Assembly: GCF_002027545.1 (NCBI RefSeq)
Contig: NZ_MXAN01000055.1
Coordinates: 1 to 63,884, forward strand
Length of the DNA: 63,884 nucleotides
Origin: Moraxella lacunata
Lineage (GTDB): Bacteria; Pseudomonadota; Gammaproteobacteria; Pseudomonadales; Moraxellaceae
Reading direction: 5' to 3'
Shown here: positions 48,224 through 57,457 of the stretch, one piece after another
Position numbering within the stretch: position 1 is the stretch's first letter
Layout: every line of letters starts with the position of its first letter
Made by a program: the position numbers and the translations under genes
Notes under the pieces: model-generated
The model's input: only the letters and a program-made list of their open reading frames with translations
Told to the model about the DNA's origin: nothing
Database searches by the model: none

Positions 48224-48646
48224 TTATGCAGTCGCCACAATTTTAAAATCATGGGTGATATTCACCCCGCCATCAGCGAGCATTTTTGACGCTGAGCAGT
48301 ATTTATCCGCTGATAGTTCAATGGCTTTGGCAACCTGTGATTCTTTGATGTTCTCGCCTGTTACGATAAAATGCAGATGAATGTCGGTAAATACCGCAGG
48401 CACGCTGTCGGCACGGCGGGCGGATACTTCACAGCGAACATCGCTAATGGCTTGGCGGGATTTTTTTAGAATGCTCACCACATCATAACTGGCACAACCG
48501 CCCAGCCCCATTAGGATAAGCTCCATCGGTCTTGCCCCAAGCTCTTGGGCTGAGTCAAGGATAACTTTATGCCCCGAACCGCTTACGGTCTCAAAATTAA
48601 TCGCTTCGTTATTTAGCCATGTTACACTGGCACTCATGTCGCTCAT
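48224..48646 (-). CDS. OsmC-family protein (YhfA-like)
   Basis: A 140-residue OsmC/YhfA-type protein. The typical pair of redox Cys is present: one in LGGCASYDVV (about residue 51) and one in ADKYCSASKM (about 119). OsmC and Ohr members reduce organic peroxides; YhfA-like members, to which this is closest by length and pattern, have no established substrate. Upstream of its start is a 472-base gap with an inverted-repeat element. It is the first gene of a probable operon with the MAPEG gene. Confidence 0.88.
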   Translation of the reverse strand: MSDMSASVTWLNNEAINFETVSGSGHKVILDSAQELGARPMELILMGLGGCASYDVVSILKKSRQAISDVRCEVSARRADSVPAVFTDIHLHFIVTGENIKESQVAKAIELSADKYCSASKMLADGGVNITHDFKIVATA

Positions 48647-48689
48647 GGGATTACCTTTTTTGATAAATTTTAATAAAAATAATGGCTCT

Positions 48690-48812
48690 GGTTCAAAAAG
48701 TATGCTACAAGGAAAACCGTTCGTGGTGAGCTTGTCGAACCATAACGGTTTTCCTACCCGCAGGCATGGCTCAGGGCGAACGGAAAACCTAATTCAGCAT
48801 ACTTTTTAGACC
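48690..48812. repeat. Inverted-repeat element, family C
   Basis: About 123 bp with inverted ends GGTTCAAAAAGTATGCT and, inverted, GGTCTAAAAAGTATGCT. Inside is a second inverted pair AGGAAAACCGTT (48710-48721) / AACGGTTTTCCT (48743-48754) around a loop GTGGTGAGCTTGTCGAACC. A degenerate fragment of the loop region lies at 58196-58256. No ORF. It fills part of the gap between the OsmC-like gene and rppH; the rest (about 300 bases) is AT-rich with nothing else seen. Confidence 0.8.
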
Positions 48813-49118
48813 GCTACCAAAATAATTAAACATAATGGGGCATTGTAGCACAAAATGACAGAGCGGTAAATTTTTGAGCGTTAAAGGTTGGGTTTGATTT
48901 TTGTGCATTTTGACAGTATTTTGACAATAATGACAATGATAAATAGGTTAATTTTGCCAACAAACACGCCCAAAATCGGCATTTATTGCCATTATTTACC
49001 ATTTGCAACATTTTTAAGCAAAATAATGTTACACTTTTTGGTAAAAATTTGGTTTAATAGACAGCAATAATTTGCCAAAATTTTGGCGTTCTTTCAATTT
49101 ATTACATTAAGGTTGGTC

Positions 49119-49610
49119 ATGATTGATTCAGACGGCTTTCGAGCCAATGTCGGTATCATCTTGGCAAATACAGAAGGGCAAGTGCTTTGGACAAAACGAA
49201 TCGGACACGACAGCTGGCAATTTCCACAAGGTGGGATTGACAGGGGTGAAACACCGCTTGATGCGATGTACCGTGAATTGTATGAAGAAGTGGGCTTATG
49301 TCCGCACCACGTGGAAGTGCTAGGGGTAACGCATGACTGGCTTCGTTACCGCCTGCCCAAGCGTTATGTGCGACTGGGGCAAGAGCCACTCTGTATCGGG
49401 CAAAAACAAAAGTGGTTTTTGCTACGCTTAGATGAAAAAAACACCGACTTTATCCGCTTTGACACCGCAACCCCTGAGTTTGACGAATGGGCGTGGGTGA
49501 GTTACTGGTATCCTTTGGGGCAGGTTGTGCCGTTTAAACGGGGCGTGTACCAAAAGGCATTGTTAGAACTTGCCGAGCGGTTGCCCCTAAAAAAGGGGCT
49601 AAGGCTTTGA
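49119..49610 (+). CDS. rppH: RNA pyrophosphohydrolase
   Basis: RppH removes pyrophosphate from the 5' end of transcripts to start their decay. From 49119 (TAAGG upstream) it has 163 residues with the Nudix box [20 protein letters not shown] (from about residue 37) and the family-specific WPKGG-equivalent [10 protein letters not shown] and [20 protein letters not shown] segments. The frame is open to 49083 but homology starts at [12 protein letters not shown]. It is monocistronic. Confidence 0.95.
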   Translation: MIDSDGFRANVGIILANTEGQVLWTKRIGHDSWQFPQGGIDRGETPLDAMYRELYEEVGLCPHHVEVLGVTHDWLRYRLPKRYVRLGQEPLCIGQKQKWFLLRLDEKNTDFIRFDTATPEFDEWAWVSYWYPLGQVVPFKRGVYQKALLELAERLPLKKGLRL

Positions 49611-49636
49611 TAAGGCTGTGATATAAGTTAAGTCAT

Positions 49637-49670
49637 AAAAACAAGTCATGATAGTCATGGCTTGTTTTTT
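49637..49670 (+). terminator. Terminator of rppH
   Basis: AAAACAAGTCATGA / TCATGGCTTGTTTT, a 14-bp arm pair with one mismatch, three-base loop and T run, 27 bases after the stop. Confidence 0.88.
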
Positions 49671-49680
49671 ATGGGGGTAT

Positions 49681-49707
49681 AAAAAAACCTGCACAGGGCA
49701 GGCTTTT
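49681..49707 (-). terminator. Terminator of trxA
   Basis: On the minus strand GCCTGC pairs with GCAGGT and is followed by seven Ts. It sits opposite the rppH terminator between the convergent genes. Confidence 0.85.
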
Positions 49708-49721
49708 GGGTGTGTTTGATA

Positions 49722-50042
49722 TTATAAATGCTTGTTTAGCAATTCAACAAACTCTGACTTAGGACGGCTACCAACCACGGTATCGACTTTCTCGCCATTT
49801 TTGAACACGAACAAAGTTGGAATGCTACGAATGCCAAAGCGTGCTGATGTCTCTGGGTTGTCGTCTACATTAACTTTGACGATTTGGAATTTGTCGCCAT
49901 ATTCGGCATCTAGGTCTTCTAGGACAGGGGCAATGGCTTTACATGGACCGCACCACGCCGCCCAAAAGTCCACGAGAACGGGCTTGTCGGCTTGTAGTAC
50001 GTCTTGGTCGAAGTTGGCATCGGTGGTGTTAATAATGCTCAT
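49722..50042 (-). CDS. trxA: Thioredoxin 1
   Basis: Thioredoxin is the general dithiol reductant of the cytoplasm, recycled by thioredoxin reductase. The 106-residue product has the active site WCGPCK (Cys31, Cys34) in VLVDFWAAWCGPCKAIAPVL, the cis-Pro loop RSIPTLFVFKNGE, and the usual length. It is monocistronic and convergent with rppH. Confidence 0.96.
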   Translation of the reverse strand: MSIINTTDANFDQDVLQADKPVLVDFWAAWCGPCKAIAPVLEDLDAEYGDKFQIVKVNVDDNPETSARFGIRSIPTLFVFKNGEKVDTVVGSRPKSEFVELLNKHL

Positions 50043-50271
50043 GGGTATTACCTTTGTAAATAAGTGAATGTGTGTATAATGGGGGTGTCTTGATGACTTT
50101 CAAGTGTGTGATGATAAGTCCTATTAATCGGTGGATTAGGGCAAATCAAATCATCGCAATATCCCCAAAACTTCGTGCTATAATAACAAACTTTTTGGCA
50201 AATGATGATTAAATTTACAAAAATCATCAATTCGCCCCATTAATCCAAATCATTAAACTATCATAAAACCC

Positions 50272-51015
50272 ATGACCGACCGCCACGACCGCCTATCTGA
50301 TGACAAAATCTCCCTGATGAACGCCCAAGAGCGTGAGTATGATGATGAATTTTTTAAAAATTTTATCCGCTCAATCACCGTCTATGAAGACGATGACATT
50401 TGGGTGGGGGATAAGCCGGCAGGGCTTCTTAGTGTGGACGGACGCACGTTGAAGGTGAGCTTGCAATCACGGCTGCTGCGGGTTTATCCCAATATCAAGC
50501 TCATTCACCGCCTTGATATGGATACCTCAGGGCTGATTATTTTTGCCAAAAACGAACACAGCCAAAGCCACATTGCCAAGCAGTTCATTGACCGTATGGT
50601 CAGCAAAGAGTATCAAGCGGTGGTGTTTGGCACGGTACTGGCGGACGACAAAAAAGGCGTGATTGACGTGCCCGTCCGCTACGAGCCGACCACTAAGCCC
50701 CGTCATATCGTGGACATGAGTTGGAGTAAGCGAGCCTTGACGCATTATGAAGTCATGCACCACGAGCTACGCACCGATAAGGCAGGTAAGGCTCATGCCG
50801 TAACTCGTCTGACTCTACGCCCTATCACGGGCAGAAGTCATCAGCTACGAGTTCACTGTGTTCATATCGGTCATGTGATGATTGGCGACCCGATTTATGC
50901 TGAAAATACTGCCTTGGAGCTTGCCCCACGTCTCAATCTGCACGCCCACAAACTTCGCCTAAAACACCCCACGCATGGGGCTTGGCTGGATTGGGAAAGT
51001 GAAGTGCCGTTTTAA
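50272..51015 (+). CDS. rluA: RluA-family pseudouridine synthase
   Basis: RluA converts a uridine in 23S rRNA and in some tRNA anticodon loops to pseudouridine. The 247-residue product has the catalytic motif HRLDMDTSGLIIFAKN with Asp82, and the ARXLxPITGRSHQLRVH and GHVMIGDPIYAEN signatures of the RluA subfamily. It has no S4 domain at the N terminus, which fits RluA rather than RluC/D. Homology begins after an extra ~30-residue N-terminal extension, so the true start may be internal (for instance 50317). Confidence 0.85.
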   Translation: MTDRHDRLSDDKISLMNAQEREYDDEFFKNFIRSITVYEDDDIWVGDKPAGLLSVDGRTLKVSLQSRLLRVYPNIKLIHRLDMDTSGLIIFAKNEHSQSHIAKQFIDRMVSKEYQAVVFGTVLADDKKGVIDVPVRYEPTTKPRHIVDMSWSKRALTHYEVMHHELRTDKAGKAHAVTRLTLRPITGRSHQLRVHCVHIGHVMIGDPIYAENTALELAPRLNLHAHKLRLKHPTHGAWLDWESEVPF

Positions 51016-51132
51016 GGTGTTATTAAAAAGGCTTAAATTGGGGTGTGGGGTAATTTATTCATGCTAAAATTGTTGTCATGGGGGTGGATGTGATTTGCCC
51101 TTGCATGCCTATCATTTACCCATTTTAAAAAT

Positions 51133-51600
51133 TTACAAATCCCTTTGCAAAATCAGTGCGTCCGTTTGCCCCCATTCGTCTTTATAGTACCCTTTTCGCA
51201 CGTCTATTTGATAAAAGCCATGTCGCTCATACAGACGTATGGCGGACGAGTTGTCGGCTCGCACTTCTAAGAGTATCCGCTCTGCCCCTTTGTCCTTACC
51301 TAATTTGACAAAATCGGTCAGCAAACCACCGCCCACGCCCTGCTGTTGATAACGGCTGTCTGTGGCAATGCGTAAAATCTCTGCCGTCTCAAAAACGATT
51401 TGATAAATACAATAGCCGAGCATTTCATCATCGTCATCACAAGCGATAAGCACCCCCGCCCCAAACTGCCCCAGCACCGAATGCACCGCCAAGCCGTCCC
51501 AAGCGTCATCAAACAGCTCACGCTCCACCCGTGCAATGTCGGACACATAGCCTGATGATTGGGCGGTGTCGGGCGTGGCAAAATTTAAAAAAACTGTCAT
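51133..51600 (-). CDS. rimI: Ribosomal-protein S18 alanine N-acetyltransferase-like GNAT
   Basis: RimI acetylates the N-terminal alanine of S18. The 155-residue GNAT protein has the acetyl-CoA loop QQGVGGGLLTDFVKLGKDKG (about 85-104) and the segments EILRIATDSRY, LLEVRADNSSAIRLYERHGF and DVRKGYYKDEW, the last of which fits the RimI family. Divergent from rnr by 83 bases. The family assignment is good; the exact substrate follows from homology only. Confidence 0.85.
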   Translation of the reverse strand: MTVFLNFATPDTAQSSGYVSDIARVERELFDDAWDGLAVHSVLGQFGAGVLIACDDDDEMLGYCIYQIVFETAEILRIATDSRYQQQGVGGGLLTDFVKLGKDKGAERILLEVRADNSSAIRLYERHGFYQIDVRKGYYKDEWGQTDALILQRDL

Positions 51601-51683
51601 AAAAGTTACATGATTTCGTGGCTAAATATGTTATGATAACTCAAACATTAAGATTTAACCAAATTTTTTATAAAGAGAAACGC

Positions 51684-53924
51684 ATGAAAAAAACACCAAC
51701 GTGGAACGACCCCAACGCCACCGATGAAGCCAACAAATATCAAAACCCCATTCCCTCTCGCCTGCTTATCTTACAAACTGTCGCCCAAATGAACAATGAC
51801 GGCAAACCTGCCACGGCGGAGAGTTTGGGACTGCATTTTGAGATTTTGGGCGATGATGAGCGGTTTTTTGCCCTAACCAACCGCCTAAAAGCCATGCTAC
51901 GGGACAACCAACTAGAACGCACGGACGGCATTCATTTTAGCATTGCCCCCCTACCCACCACCGTAACAGGCAAGGTATCAGCAAGTGCCAAGGGCTTTGG
52001 CTTTGTCGTGCTTGATGATATGCCCGACCTATTTATCCATGAAAAGCAAATGCGTGTGGTCTTTGACGGCGACACGGTAGAAGCAGTTGCCACCGAGTTT
52101 CGTGGCAAGCCTGAGGCCCGTATCCAAACCGTGCTACACCGTGCCAGCACCGAATTTGTGGGCGTGCTTGATAGGGATGATGACGGCTATTTTGTTCAGT
52201 TATCAGGGGCGAACGCTCATCAGCCCATTACTCTAAGTGATGATGATGTGTCTTATCATGGGGTAAACGTGGGCGATAGCGTGAAAGTTGCCATCATTGA
52301 CATGCCCACTTATCAAGAGTACGCCACAGGTAAGATTGATGAGATTTTAACCAACTTAAACGACCGTGAGCTTATCATCGAGACGACCTTGCTAAACCAC
52401 GCCATACCGCATGAGTTTAGCAAAGCCACCCTAGAACAAGCCGACAGCTATGGCGAGCCAACCGAGACAGATTTTAAAGGGCGTGTGGATTTGAAAGATT
52501 TGCCACTTATCACGATAGACGGCGAAGATGCACGTGATTTTGATGATGCAGTCTATGCTTGCAAACGCTCTGGCGGTAACTACCGTGTTGTGGTTGCCAT
52601 CGCTGATGTCAGCCATTATGTAACCCCCCAATCTCCCCTTGATGTGGATGCTTATGAGCGTGGTACGAGTGTGTATTTTCCTCATCGTGTTATCCCCATG
52701 CTCCCAGAGGTCTTATCCAATGGCTTGTGTTCGCTAAACCCAAAAGTGGACAGATTGTGTATGGTTGCTGATATCAAGCTGTCTCGGGCAGGCAAGATAA
52801 CAGGCTATGAGTTTTATCCTGCGGTCATGCATTCACAAGCACGACTCACCTATAATCAGGTAAATGCTTATTTTGACGACCCCACCAACGAAACCCTGCC
52901 CGATGATTTGGTCAACAATCCTGATGTATGTAAATCGGTAGATACCTTGTATCAGCTTTATCAAATTCTAGATAAAAGACGGGAAGAGCGTGGTGCGATG
53001 GCATTTGAAACTGCCGAAAGCTACATCGTATTTGGCGAAGACGGCGACATCAAAGACATCAAAAAACGCACACGTGGTGATGCCCATAAGCTCATCGAAG
53101 AGATGATGCTCCTTGCCAATACTTGTGGGGCAAATTTTGCCTTAGAACATAAATTACCCGTCTTGTATCGCAACCACGACAAGCCCAGCGATGAAAAGTC
53201 CGCCAAACTGTCCGAGTACGTCAAATCGTTTGGGCTGTCTTTTCCCACCGAGTCGCCCACCCATGCCGACTATCAGCGTATCATCAAAGCAACCGAAGGG
53301 CGAGCGGATACCGAGAGCATTCACTCCATGCTCCTTCGCTCCATGATGCAAGCGAATTACAGTCCTGACAACATCGGGCATTTTGGCTTGGCGTATGATG
53401 AGTATAGCCACTTTACCAGCCCCATTCGCCGCTATCCTGACCTCATGCTCCACCGAGCCATTAAGGATAAGGTTACCAATACCAAACCCAAAGCTACCAT
53501 TTATAAAACCCTAGATGACGCAGGCGAGCAGACCTCCAACACCGAACGCCGTGCCGAAGAGGCATCTCGTCATGTAGAAACATGGCTAAAATGCCATTAT
53601 ATGCAACGGCATTTGGGCGATGAGTTTGTGGGGACGATTACCACCGTAACGAGTTTTGGTTTGTTTGTTACGTTAAATGAATTGTTCATTGACGGACTGA
53701 TTCACATCTCAAACCTATCTGCCCAGTACTATGAGTACAACGAGCGTGAACAAGCCCTGATTGGCGAGAAAGGCTCAACCTTTAAATTGGGCGAGGAGCT
53801 TAACGTCAAAGTGGTAGGGGTTAATATGGACTTATTGCAAGTGGATTTTGCGTTGATGGAGAAAGTGGGGGGTGAGAAGATGGCAAAACCTACTAAGAGA
53901 AAAATGAGTGGCAAAAAAAGATAA
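51684..53924 (+). CDS. rnr: Ribonuclease R
   Basis: RNase R is the 3'-to-5' exoribonuclease that degrades structured RNA and faulty tmRNA-tagged transcripts. From 51684 (AGAGAA upstream) it has 746 residues: two cold-shock domains (GKVSASAKGFGFVVLDDMPD), the RNB core with IDGEDARDFDDAVYACKRSG holding the metal-binding Asp set, FTSPIRRYPDLMLHRAI, and a C-terminal S1 domain (VGTITTVTSFGLFVTLNELF) with a Lys-rich tail. The frame is open to 51618. A shorter and less basic tail than in E. coli (813) accounts for most of the length difference. Confidence 0.96.
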   Translation: MKKTPTWNDPNATDEANKYQNPIPSRLLILQTVAQMNNDGKPATAESLGLHFEILGDDERFFALTNRLKAMLRDNQLERTDGIHFSIAPLPTTVTGKVSASAKGFGFVVLDDMPDLFIHEKQMRVVFDGDTVEAVATEFRGKPEARIQTVLHRASTEFVGVLDRDDDGYFVQLSGANAHQPITLSDDDVSYHGVNVGDSVKVAIIDMPTYQEYATGKIDEILTNLNDRELIIETTLLNHAIPHEFSKATLEQADSYGEPTETDFKGRVDLKDLPLITIDGEDARDFDDAVYACKRSGGNYRVVVAIADVSHYVTPQSPLDVDAYERGTSVYFPHRVIPMLPEVLSNGLCSLNPKVDRLCMVADIKLSRAGKITGYEFYPAVMHSQARLTYNQVNAYFDDPTNETLPDDLVNNPDVCKSVDTLYQLYQILDKRREERGAMAFETAESYIVFGEDGDIKDIKKRTRGDAHKLIEEMMLLANTCGANFALEHKLPVLYRNHDKPSDEKSAKLSEYVKSFGLSFPTESPTHADYQRIIKATEGRADTESIHSMLLRSMMQANYSPDNIGHFGLAYDEYSHFTSPIRRYPDLMLHRAIKDKVTNTKPKATIYKTLDDAGEQTSNTERRAEEASRHVETWLKCHYMQRHLGDEFVGTITTVTSFGLFVTLNELFIDGLIHISNLSAQYYEYNEREQALIGEKGSTFKLGEELNVKVVGVNMDLLQVDFALMEKVGGEKMAKPTKRKMSGKKR

Positions 53925-54313
53925 TTTGTCTTATCAAAGTAAAAGACAGATAATTCACCTTTATTGGTCAAACGATGAAATAAAATAAAGCCAAAAATGA
54001 GATAAAATTTTTGTATTTTTAGTCATCATGTTTTTATCATTTAGAAAATATTAATAAACATTGACGAATTTTAATTCATATTTATCAATAACTTATATCA
54101 TGATAAATTCATTAAAATTTTTATGGATTTCTCCAAAAATGACTTGCATTTGAACGTATGGGGTGTATAATGACAAGACTTGATATTAATTAATTTAATC
54201 AACGATGATAATTTTTATAATTTGTTTTTTTGAATTAGTTTATCTTGTCTATTATCCATCGTATTGGTTTTTGTGTGTCAGAACACAAATGTGCAAAATG
54301 GGGGAGCTAAACC
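53925..54313. other. AT-rich gap before the Roadblock gene
   Basis: About 389 bases without ORF, RNA gene or repeat-family copy. It contains the promoter-like TTGCAT-TATAAT pair described separately; the rest shows nothing I can name. Confidence 0.5.
54144..54171 (+). promoter_or_regulatory. Promoter of the Roadblock/LC7 gene
   Basis: TTGCAT (54144-54149), 16 bases, TATAAT (54166-54171). Transcription would begin near 54178, leaving a leader of about 136 bases before the ATG at 54314, which is preceded by GGGGGAG. Confidence 0.65.
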
Positions 54314-54694
54314 ATGCTAGACATTACTCAATTTAACAACATCCTAGATGAATTACATGCCAACTCTACTGAAATTGAAGCCTCAGCCATCATCACCGAC
54401 GATGGCATGATGATGGCATCACATCTGCCTGTGGCGGTCAACGAAGAACGCATCAGTGCCATGAGTGCTGCCTTACTGTCAGTCAGTGAACGCATGATTG
54501 AGACGCTACTTGGCAACAAAAGTGAACGTGTGATTGTGCAAAGTAAAGCAGGCTATGTCATCGTCAGTGCCACGGCCAAGAACTTACTATTGACTGTCAT
54601 GGCATGTCCAAGTGCCAAACTGGGTATGGTCTTTCATGACATCAACAAAACATCGCAAAGCGTGCAAGAGCTGCTAAACGGTCAAATGGCATAG
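54314..54694 (+). CDS. Roadblock/LC7-domain protein
   Basis: A 126-residue single-domain Roadblock/LC7 protein, the fold of MglB-type small-GTPase regulators and dynein light chains. Recognisable are EASAIITDDGMMMASHLPV (strand-turn-strand), AALLSVSERMIETLLG and VIVQSKAGYVIVSATAKNLL. No MglA-type GTPase partner is adjacent. Related sequences are often orphan genes in this group of bacteria; the role is unknown. Strong ribosome-binding site GGGGGAG at 54299-54305. It is followed by a hairpin terminator, so it is monocistronic. Confidence 0.85.
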   Translation: MLDITQFNNILDELHANSTEIEASAIITDDGMMMASHLPVAVNEERISAMSAALLSVSERMIETLLGNKSERVIVQSKAGYVIVSATAKNLLLTVMACPSAKLGMVFHDINKTSQSVQELLNGQMA

Positions 54695-54710
54695 GCAGTA
54701 CCACACAATC

Positions 54711-54738
54711 AAAAGACGGCAGATAATGCCGTTTTTTT
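54711..54738 (+). terminator. Terminator of the Roadblock gene
   Basis: AAAAGACGGC / GCCGTTTTTT hairpin with a seven-base loop, 17 bases after the stop codon. Confidence 0.88.
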
Positions 54739-54842
54739 GACCATATCATTTATAAAACCACAAAAAACTTTACAATCATTCACTTATTTTTTAAAATAAT
54801 CATTTATTCACCGATTAGGTCATCATTGATTGGGGAGAAATC

Positions 54843-55898
54843 ATGTTGCCAGCCAAGCCAATCACTCGTCAGGACATCGCTCATCTGTTTGATTTACCGC
54901 TCATGGATTTGCTCATGCAAGCCCAAAGCGTTCATCGCAGGCATTTTAATGCCAACGAGGTACAAATCAGCACGCTACTATCCATCAAAACAGGTAACTG
55001 CCCTGAGGACTGTGGCTACTGCTCGCAGTCGGGACATCATCGTGATAAGACAGGGCTAACCGCAGAAAAACGCCTTGAAATCCAAAAGGTGCTAGCGTCC
55101 GCTCGCCGTGCCAAAGCATCAGGCTCATCTCGTTTTTGTATGGGGGCGGCGTGGAAACACCCATCGGCAAAAGATATGCCGTACTTGGTGGAGCTTATCC
55201 GTGAAGTCAAGGCATTAGGGCTTGAGACGTGCATGACACTAGGTATGCTAAAACCCGACCAAGCCCAGACACTGGCAGACGCAGGGCTTGATTATTATAA
55301 TCACAACCTTGATACATCTCGTAATTATTATGGTCAAGTAAGTAGCACCCGTTCATATGATGACCGTTTAGAAACCTTAGAATATGTGCGTAATGCAGGC
55401 ATTAATGTATGCAGCGGCTCAATCGTGGGTATGGGAGAGAGTCGTGATGATAGGATTGATTGGGTGCATGAACTCACCACCATGCCCATACCGCCCCAGT
55501 CCATTCCTGTGAACTTACTCGTCCCCATCAAAGGCACACCACTGGGTGATAAGGTGCTACAAGAGGGCAGATTGTCCGTCATTGAATGGATACGTACGAT
55601 TGCGGTAACTCGCATTTGTTGTCCAACAAGCTACGTACGCCTGTCAGCGGGACGTGAGAGTCTTACCGACGGCGAACAGGCATTGGCATTTATGGCAGGG
55701 GCAAATTCGTTTTTTTATGGTGATAAGCTTTTAACCACAACCAATCAATCGCAAGCTAATGATGATAGGCTCATGGCGATGCTTGGGCTTATCGCTCAAA
55801 AACCTACCCCCAAACCCAAAATCATCAATGCCATGACAGGCAGGGCAGAGTGTGATGAATGTGATGATTTGCCACAGGATTGTCCGTCATTGGTATAA
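54843..55898 (+). CDS. bioB: Biotin synthase
   Basis: BioB inserts sulfur into dethiobiotin, the last step of biotin synthesis. The 351-residue radical-SAM enzyme has the cluster ligands Cys53, Cys57, Cys60 in [12 protein letters not shown], the SAM-binding [12 protein letters not shown] segment, [16 protein letters not shown] and [11 protein letters not shown] for substrate, and [13 protein letters not shown] holding Cys and Arg ligands of the 2Fe-2S cluster. The ATG at 54843 has GGGGAG upstream. bioD and bioA are 6 kb away; the rest of the pathway is not in the window. Confidence 0.97.
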   Translation: MLPAKPITRQDIAHLFDLPLMDLLMQAQSVHRRHFNANEVQISTLLSIKTGNCPEDCGYCSQSGHHRDKTGLTAEKRLEIQKVLASARRAKASGSSRFCMGAAWKHPSAKDMPYLVELIREVKALGLETCMTLGMLKPDQAQTLADAGLDYYNHNLDTSRNYYGQVSSTRSYDDRLETLEYVRNAGINVCSGSIVGMGESRDDRIDWVHELTTMPIPPQSIPVNLLVPIKGTPLGDKVLQEGRLSVIEWIRTIAVTRICCPTSYVRLSAGRESLTDGEQALAFMAGANSFFYGDKLLTTTNQSQANDDRLMAMLGLIAQKPTPKPKIINAMTGRAECDECDDLPQDCPSLV

Positions 55899-56041
55899 CG
55901 GCAGTAGAGTGAGGGCATGGATTTGATAATAAATAAAAATTTATTATTTTGTAATTACAATGAAAAACAATTATTATCGTGCAAAATTCTTAAAGATTTG
56001 TTAAAATACGTGTACACATCTATCAGCACCTTGGATTTACC

Positions 56042-56863
56042 ATGAAAAAAATAACACTTTCTTTTGCCTTATGTGCAGGATTATTTGGATGCACGGACAA
56101 ACCCACCGAAACGCCTGTCTCAACAGAAAGTCAGCCCACAACCACCAGCGAACAAATACCGAGCAATCTACCCAGTGATGCGCCCGTGGTCAGAGTTGTT
56201 ACATCGGGCGTTTTACCACCTTTGACTTTTTTAGATGAAAAAGGCACTTTAACTGGTATAGATGTGGATATCATACATGCCATTGGTGAAAATCAAGGCT
56301 TTAAGGTGGAATTACACAAAGAGGTGTTTGTTGATATGTTGCCAGGCTTAGAATCAGGCAAATATCAAGCGGTGATTAGCGGTCTGTCCCCATCTCCTGA
56401 ACGCATTGCCAAATTTAATCCTACCAATGCTTACTTACAAAACCCATCTGTCATCATGCACCAACCCAACCTTACAGTGACAGACGTTGCAAGCCTAAAA
56501 TCCTTACGTGTGGCGACCATGAAAGACACCACACAAGAGAAGATGATTAATGAACTTGCTCCTGCTTCACACGAAGCGGTAGAAACTGTCTTTCAGCTAT
56601 ATCAAGGATTGGTTCAACAAAAGTATGATGCTGTACTACAAGATAAATATTTTTTGGAATACATCGCCACCAATTACCCCGACTATCAAATGAACGTGGT
56701 GGAGTATGACAAAACACCCAATGCAGCCGATATTGTCATCTATACCCAAAAAGGCGACCAAGAATTATTAGATAAGATTAACGCAGGCATTAATAACCTA
56801 CAACAGTCAGGTGAGATTGACAGAATCATCTCAAAGTATCTGACTGTACCTACTGCCAACTAA
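56042..56863 (+). CDS. Extracellular solute-binding lipoprotein (SBP family 3)
   Basis: A 273-residue periplasmic binding protein of the amino-acid family. The signal peptide ends in the lipobox LFGC (Cys17), followed by a Thr/Ser/Pro-rich linker to residue 50. The binding domain carries VTSGVLPPLTFLDEKGTLTG and DVDIIHAIGENQGFKVELHK in lobe 1, SPSPERIAKFNPTNAYLQ and QSGEIDRIISKYL near the end. Its ABC permease and ATPase are not beside it, so it may supply a distant transporter or act as a sensor. It is followed 10 bases later by a HemJ-like gene. Confidence 0.88.
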   Translation: MKKITLSFALCAGLFGCTDKPTETPVSTESQPTTTSEQIPSNLPSDAPVVRVVTSGVLPPLTFLDEKGTLTGIDVDIIHAIGENQGFKVELHKEVFVDMLPGLESGKYQAVISGLSPSPERIAKFNPTNAYLQNPSVIMHQPNLTVTDVASLKSLRVATMKDTTQEKMINELAPASHEAVETVFQLYQGLVQQKYDAVLQDKYFLEYIATNYPDYQMNVVEYDKTPNAADIVIYTQKGDQELLDKINAGINNLQQSGEIDRIISKYLTVPTAN

Positions 56864-56873
56864 TCCAATTGCC

Positions 56874-57299
56874 GTGTTTTTATACATCAAAGCCCTACAC
56901 ATCATCGCCATGGTGTGTTGGTTTGCAGGGATTTTTTATTTGCCACGGCTGTTTGTTTATCATGCCATGAGTGAAGATAAAATCAGCCAAGAGCGATTTG
57001 CCATCATGGAACGTAAGCTCTATCGTGGCATCATGAATCCATCCATGATGGTAACATGGATACTGGGGCTGTCGATGGTTATTATGAATTGGCAAATCTA
57101 CAAGTCCCAAGGCTGGCTACACGCCAAAATCACGCTCGTTATCCTGCTCACCATCTATCACATCGCTTGCGGACGATTTCGCCTTCGCCTTGCTGATAAT
57201 CCCAAGCTAAAAACGCATGTCTACTGGCGGTGGTTTAATGAAATCCCTGTCTTTATCTTGATTGCTGTGGTGATTTTGGTGGTGGTAAAACCATTTTAA
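56874..57299 (+). CDS. hemJ: HemJ-like protoporphyrinogen oxidase membrane protein
   Basis: HemJ (YgiJ-type) oxidises protoporphyrinogen IX to protoporphyrin IX in many bacteria without HemG or HemY. The 141-residue product has four predicted membrane helices and the family signatures IKALHIIAMVCWFAGIFYLP with His8-region heme ligand candidates, MERKLYRGIMNPSMMVTWI and WLHAKITLVILLTIYH. It uses a GTG at 56874, 11 bases after the upstream stop codon; there is no obvious ribosome-binding site, so the start or coupling to the previous gene is uncertain. Confidence 0.8.
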   Translation: MFLYIKALHIIAMVCWFAGIFYLPRLFVYHAMSEDKISQERFAIMERKLYRGIMNPSMMVTWILGLSMVIMNWQIYKSQGWLHAKITLVILLTIYHIACGRFRLRLADNPKLKTHVYWRWFNEIPVFILIAVVILVVVKPF

Positions 57300-57457
57300 T
57301 AAAACAAAAGCGATCATGAGTAACATGTTAAAAACATAATGTTATAATATTGTCATTTGCTGATACCAGAATGTAAGAAACTACCACCAAATGATAACTT
57401 GACCACCCATTAAAATAAGTGTACACTGGTTTTGTATTCACCTACCATCAGCTAGCC

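Noticed and set aside
48000..49118. tRNA or small RNA genes in intergenic gaps
   Set aside because: No cloverleaf-type T-loop sequence (GGTTCGAATCC-like with matching arms) was found in this or any other gap read by eye; a covariance search was not possible.
49126..49137. TTCAGACGGC, the inverse of the Neisseria DNA uptake core GCCGTCTGAA
   Set aside because: Single occurrence inside the conserved rppH coding region (residues DSDGF), not paired or intergenic, so it looks like chance rather than an uptake sequence.
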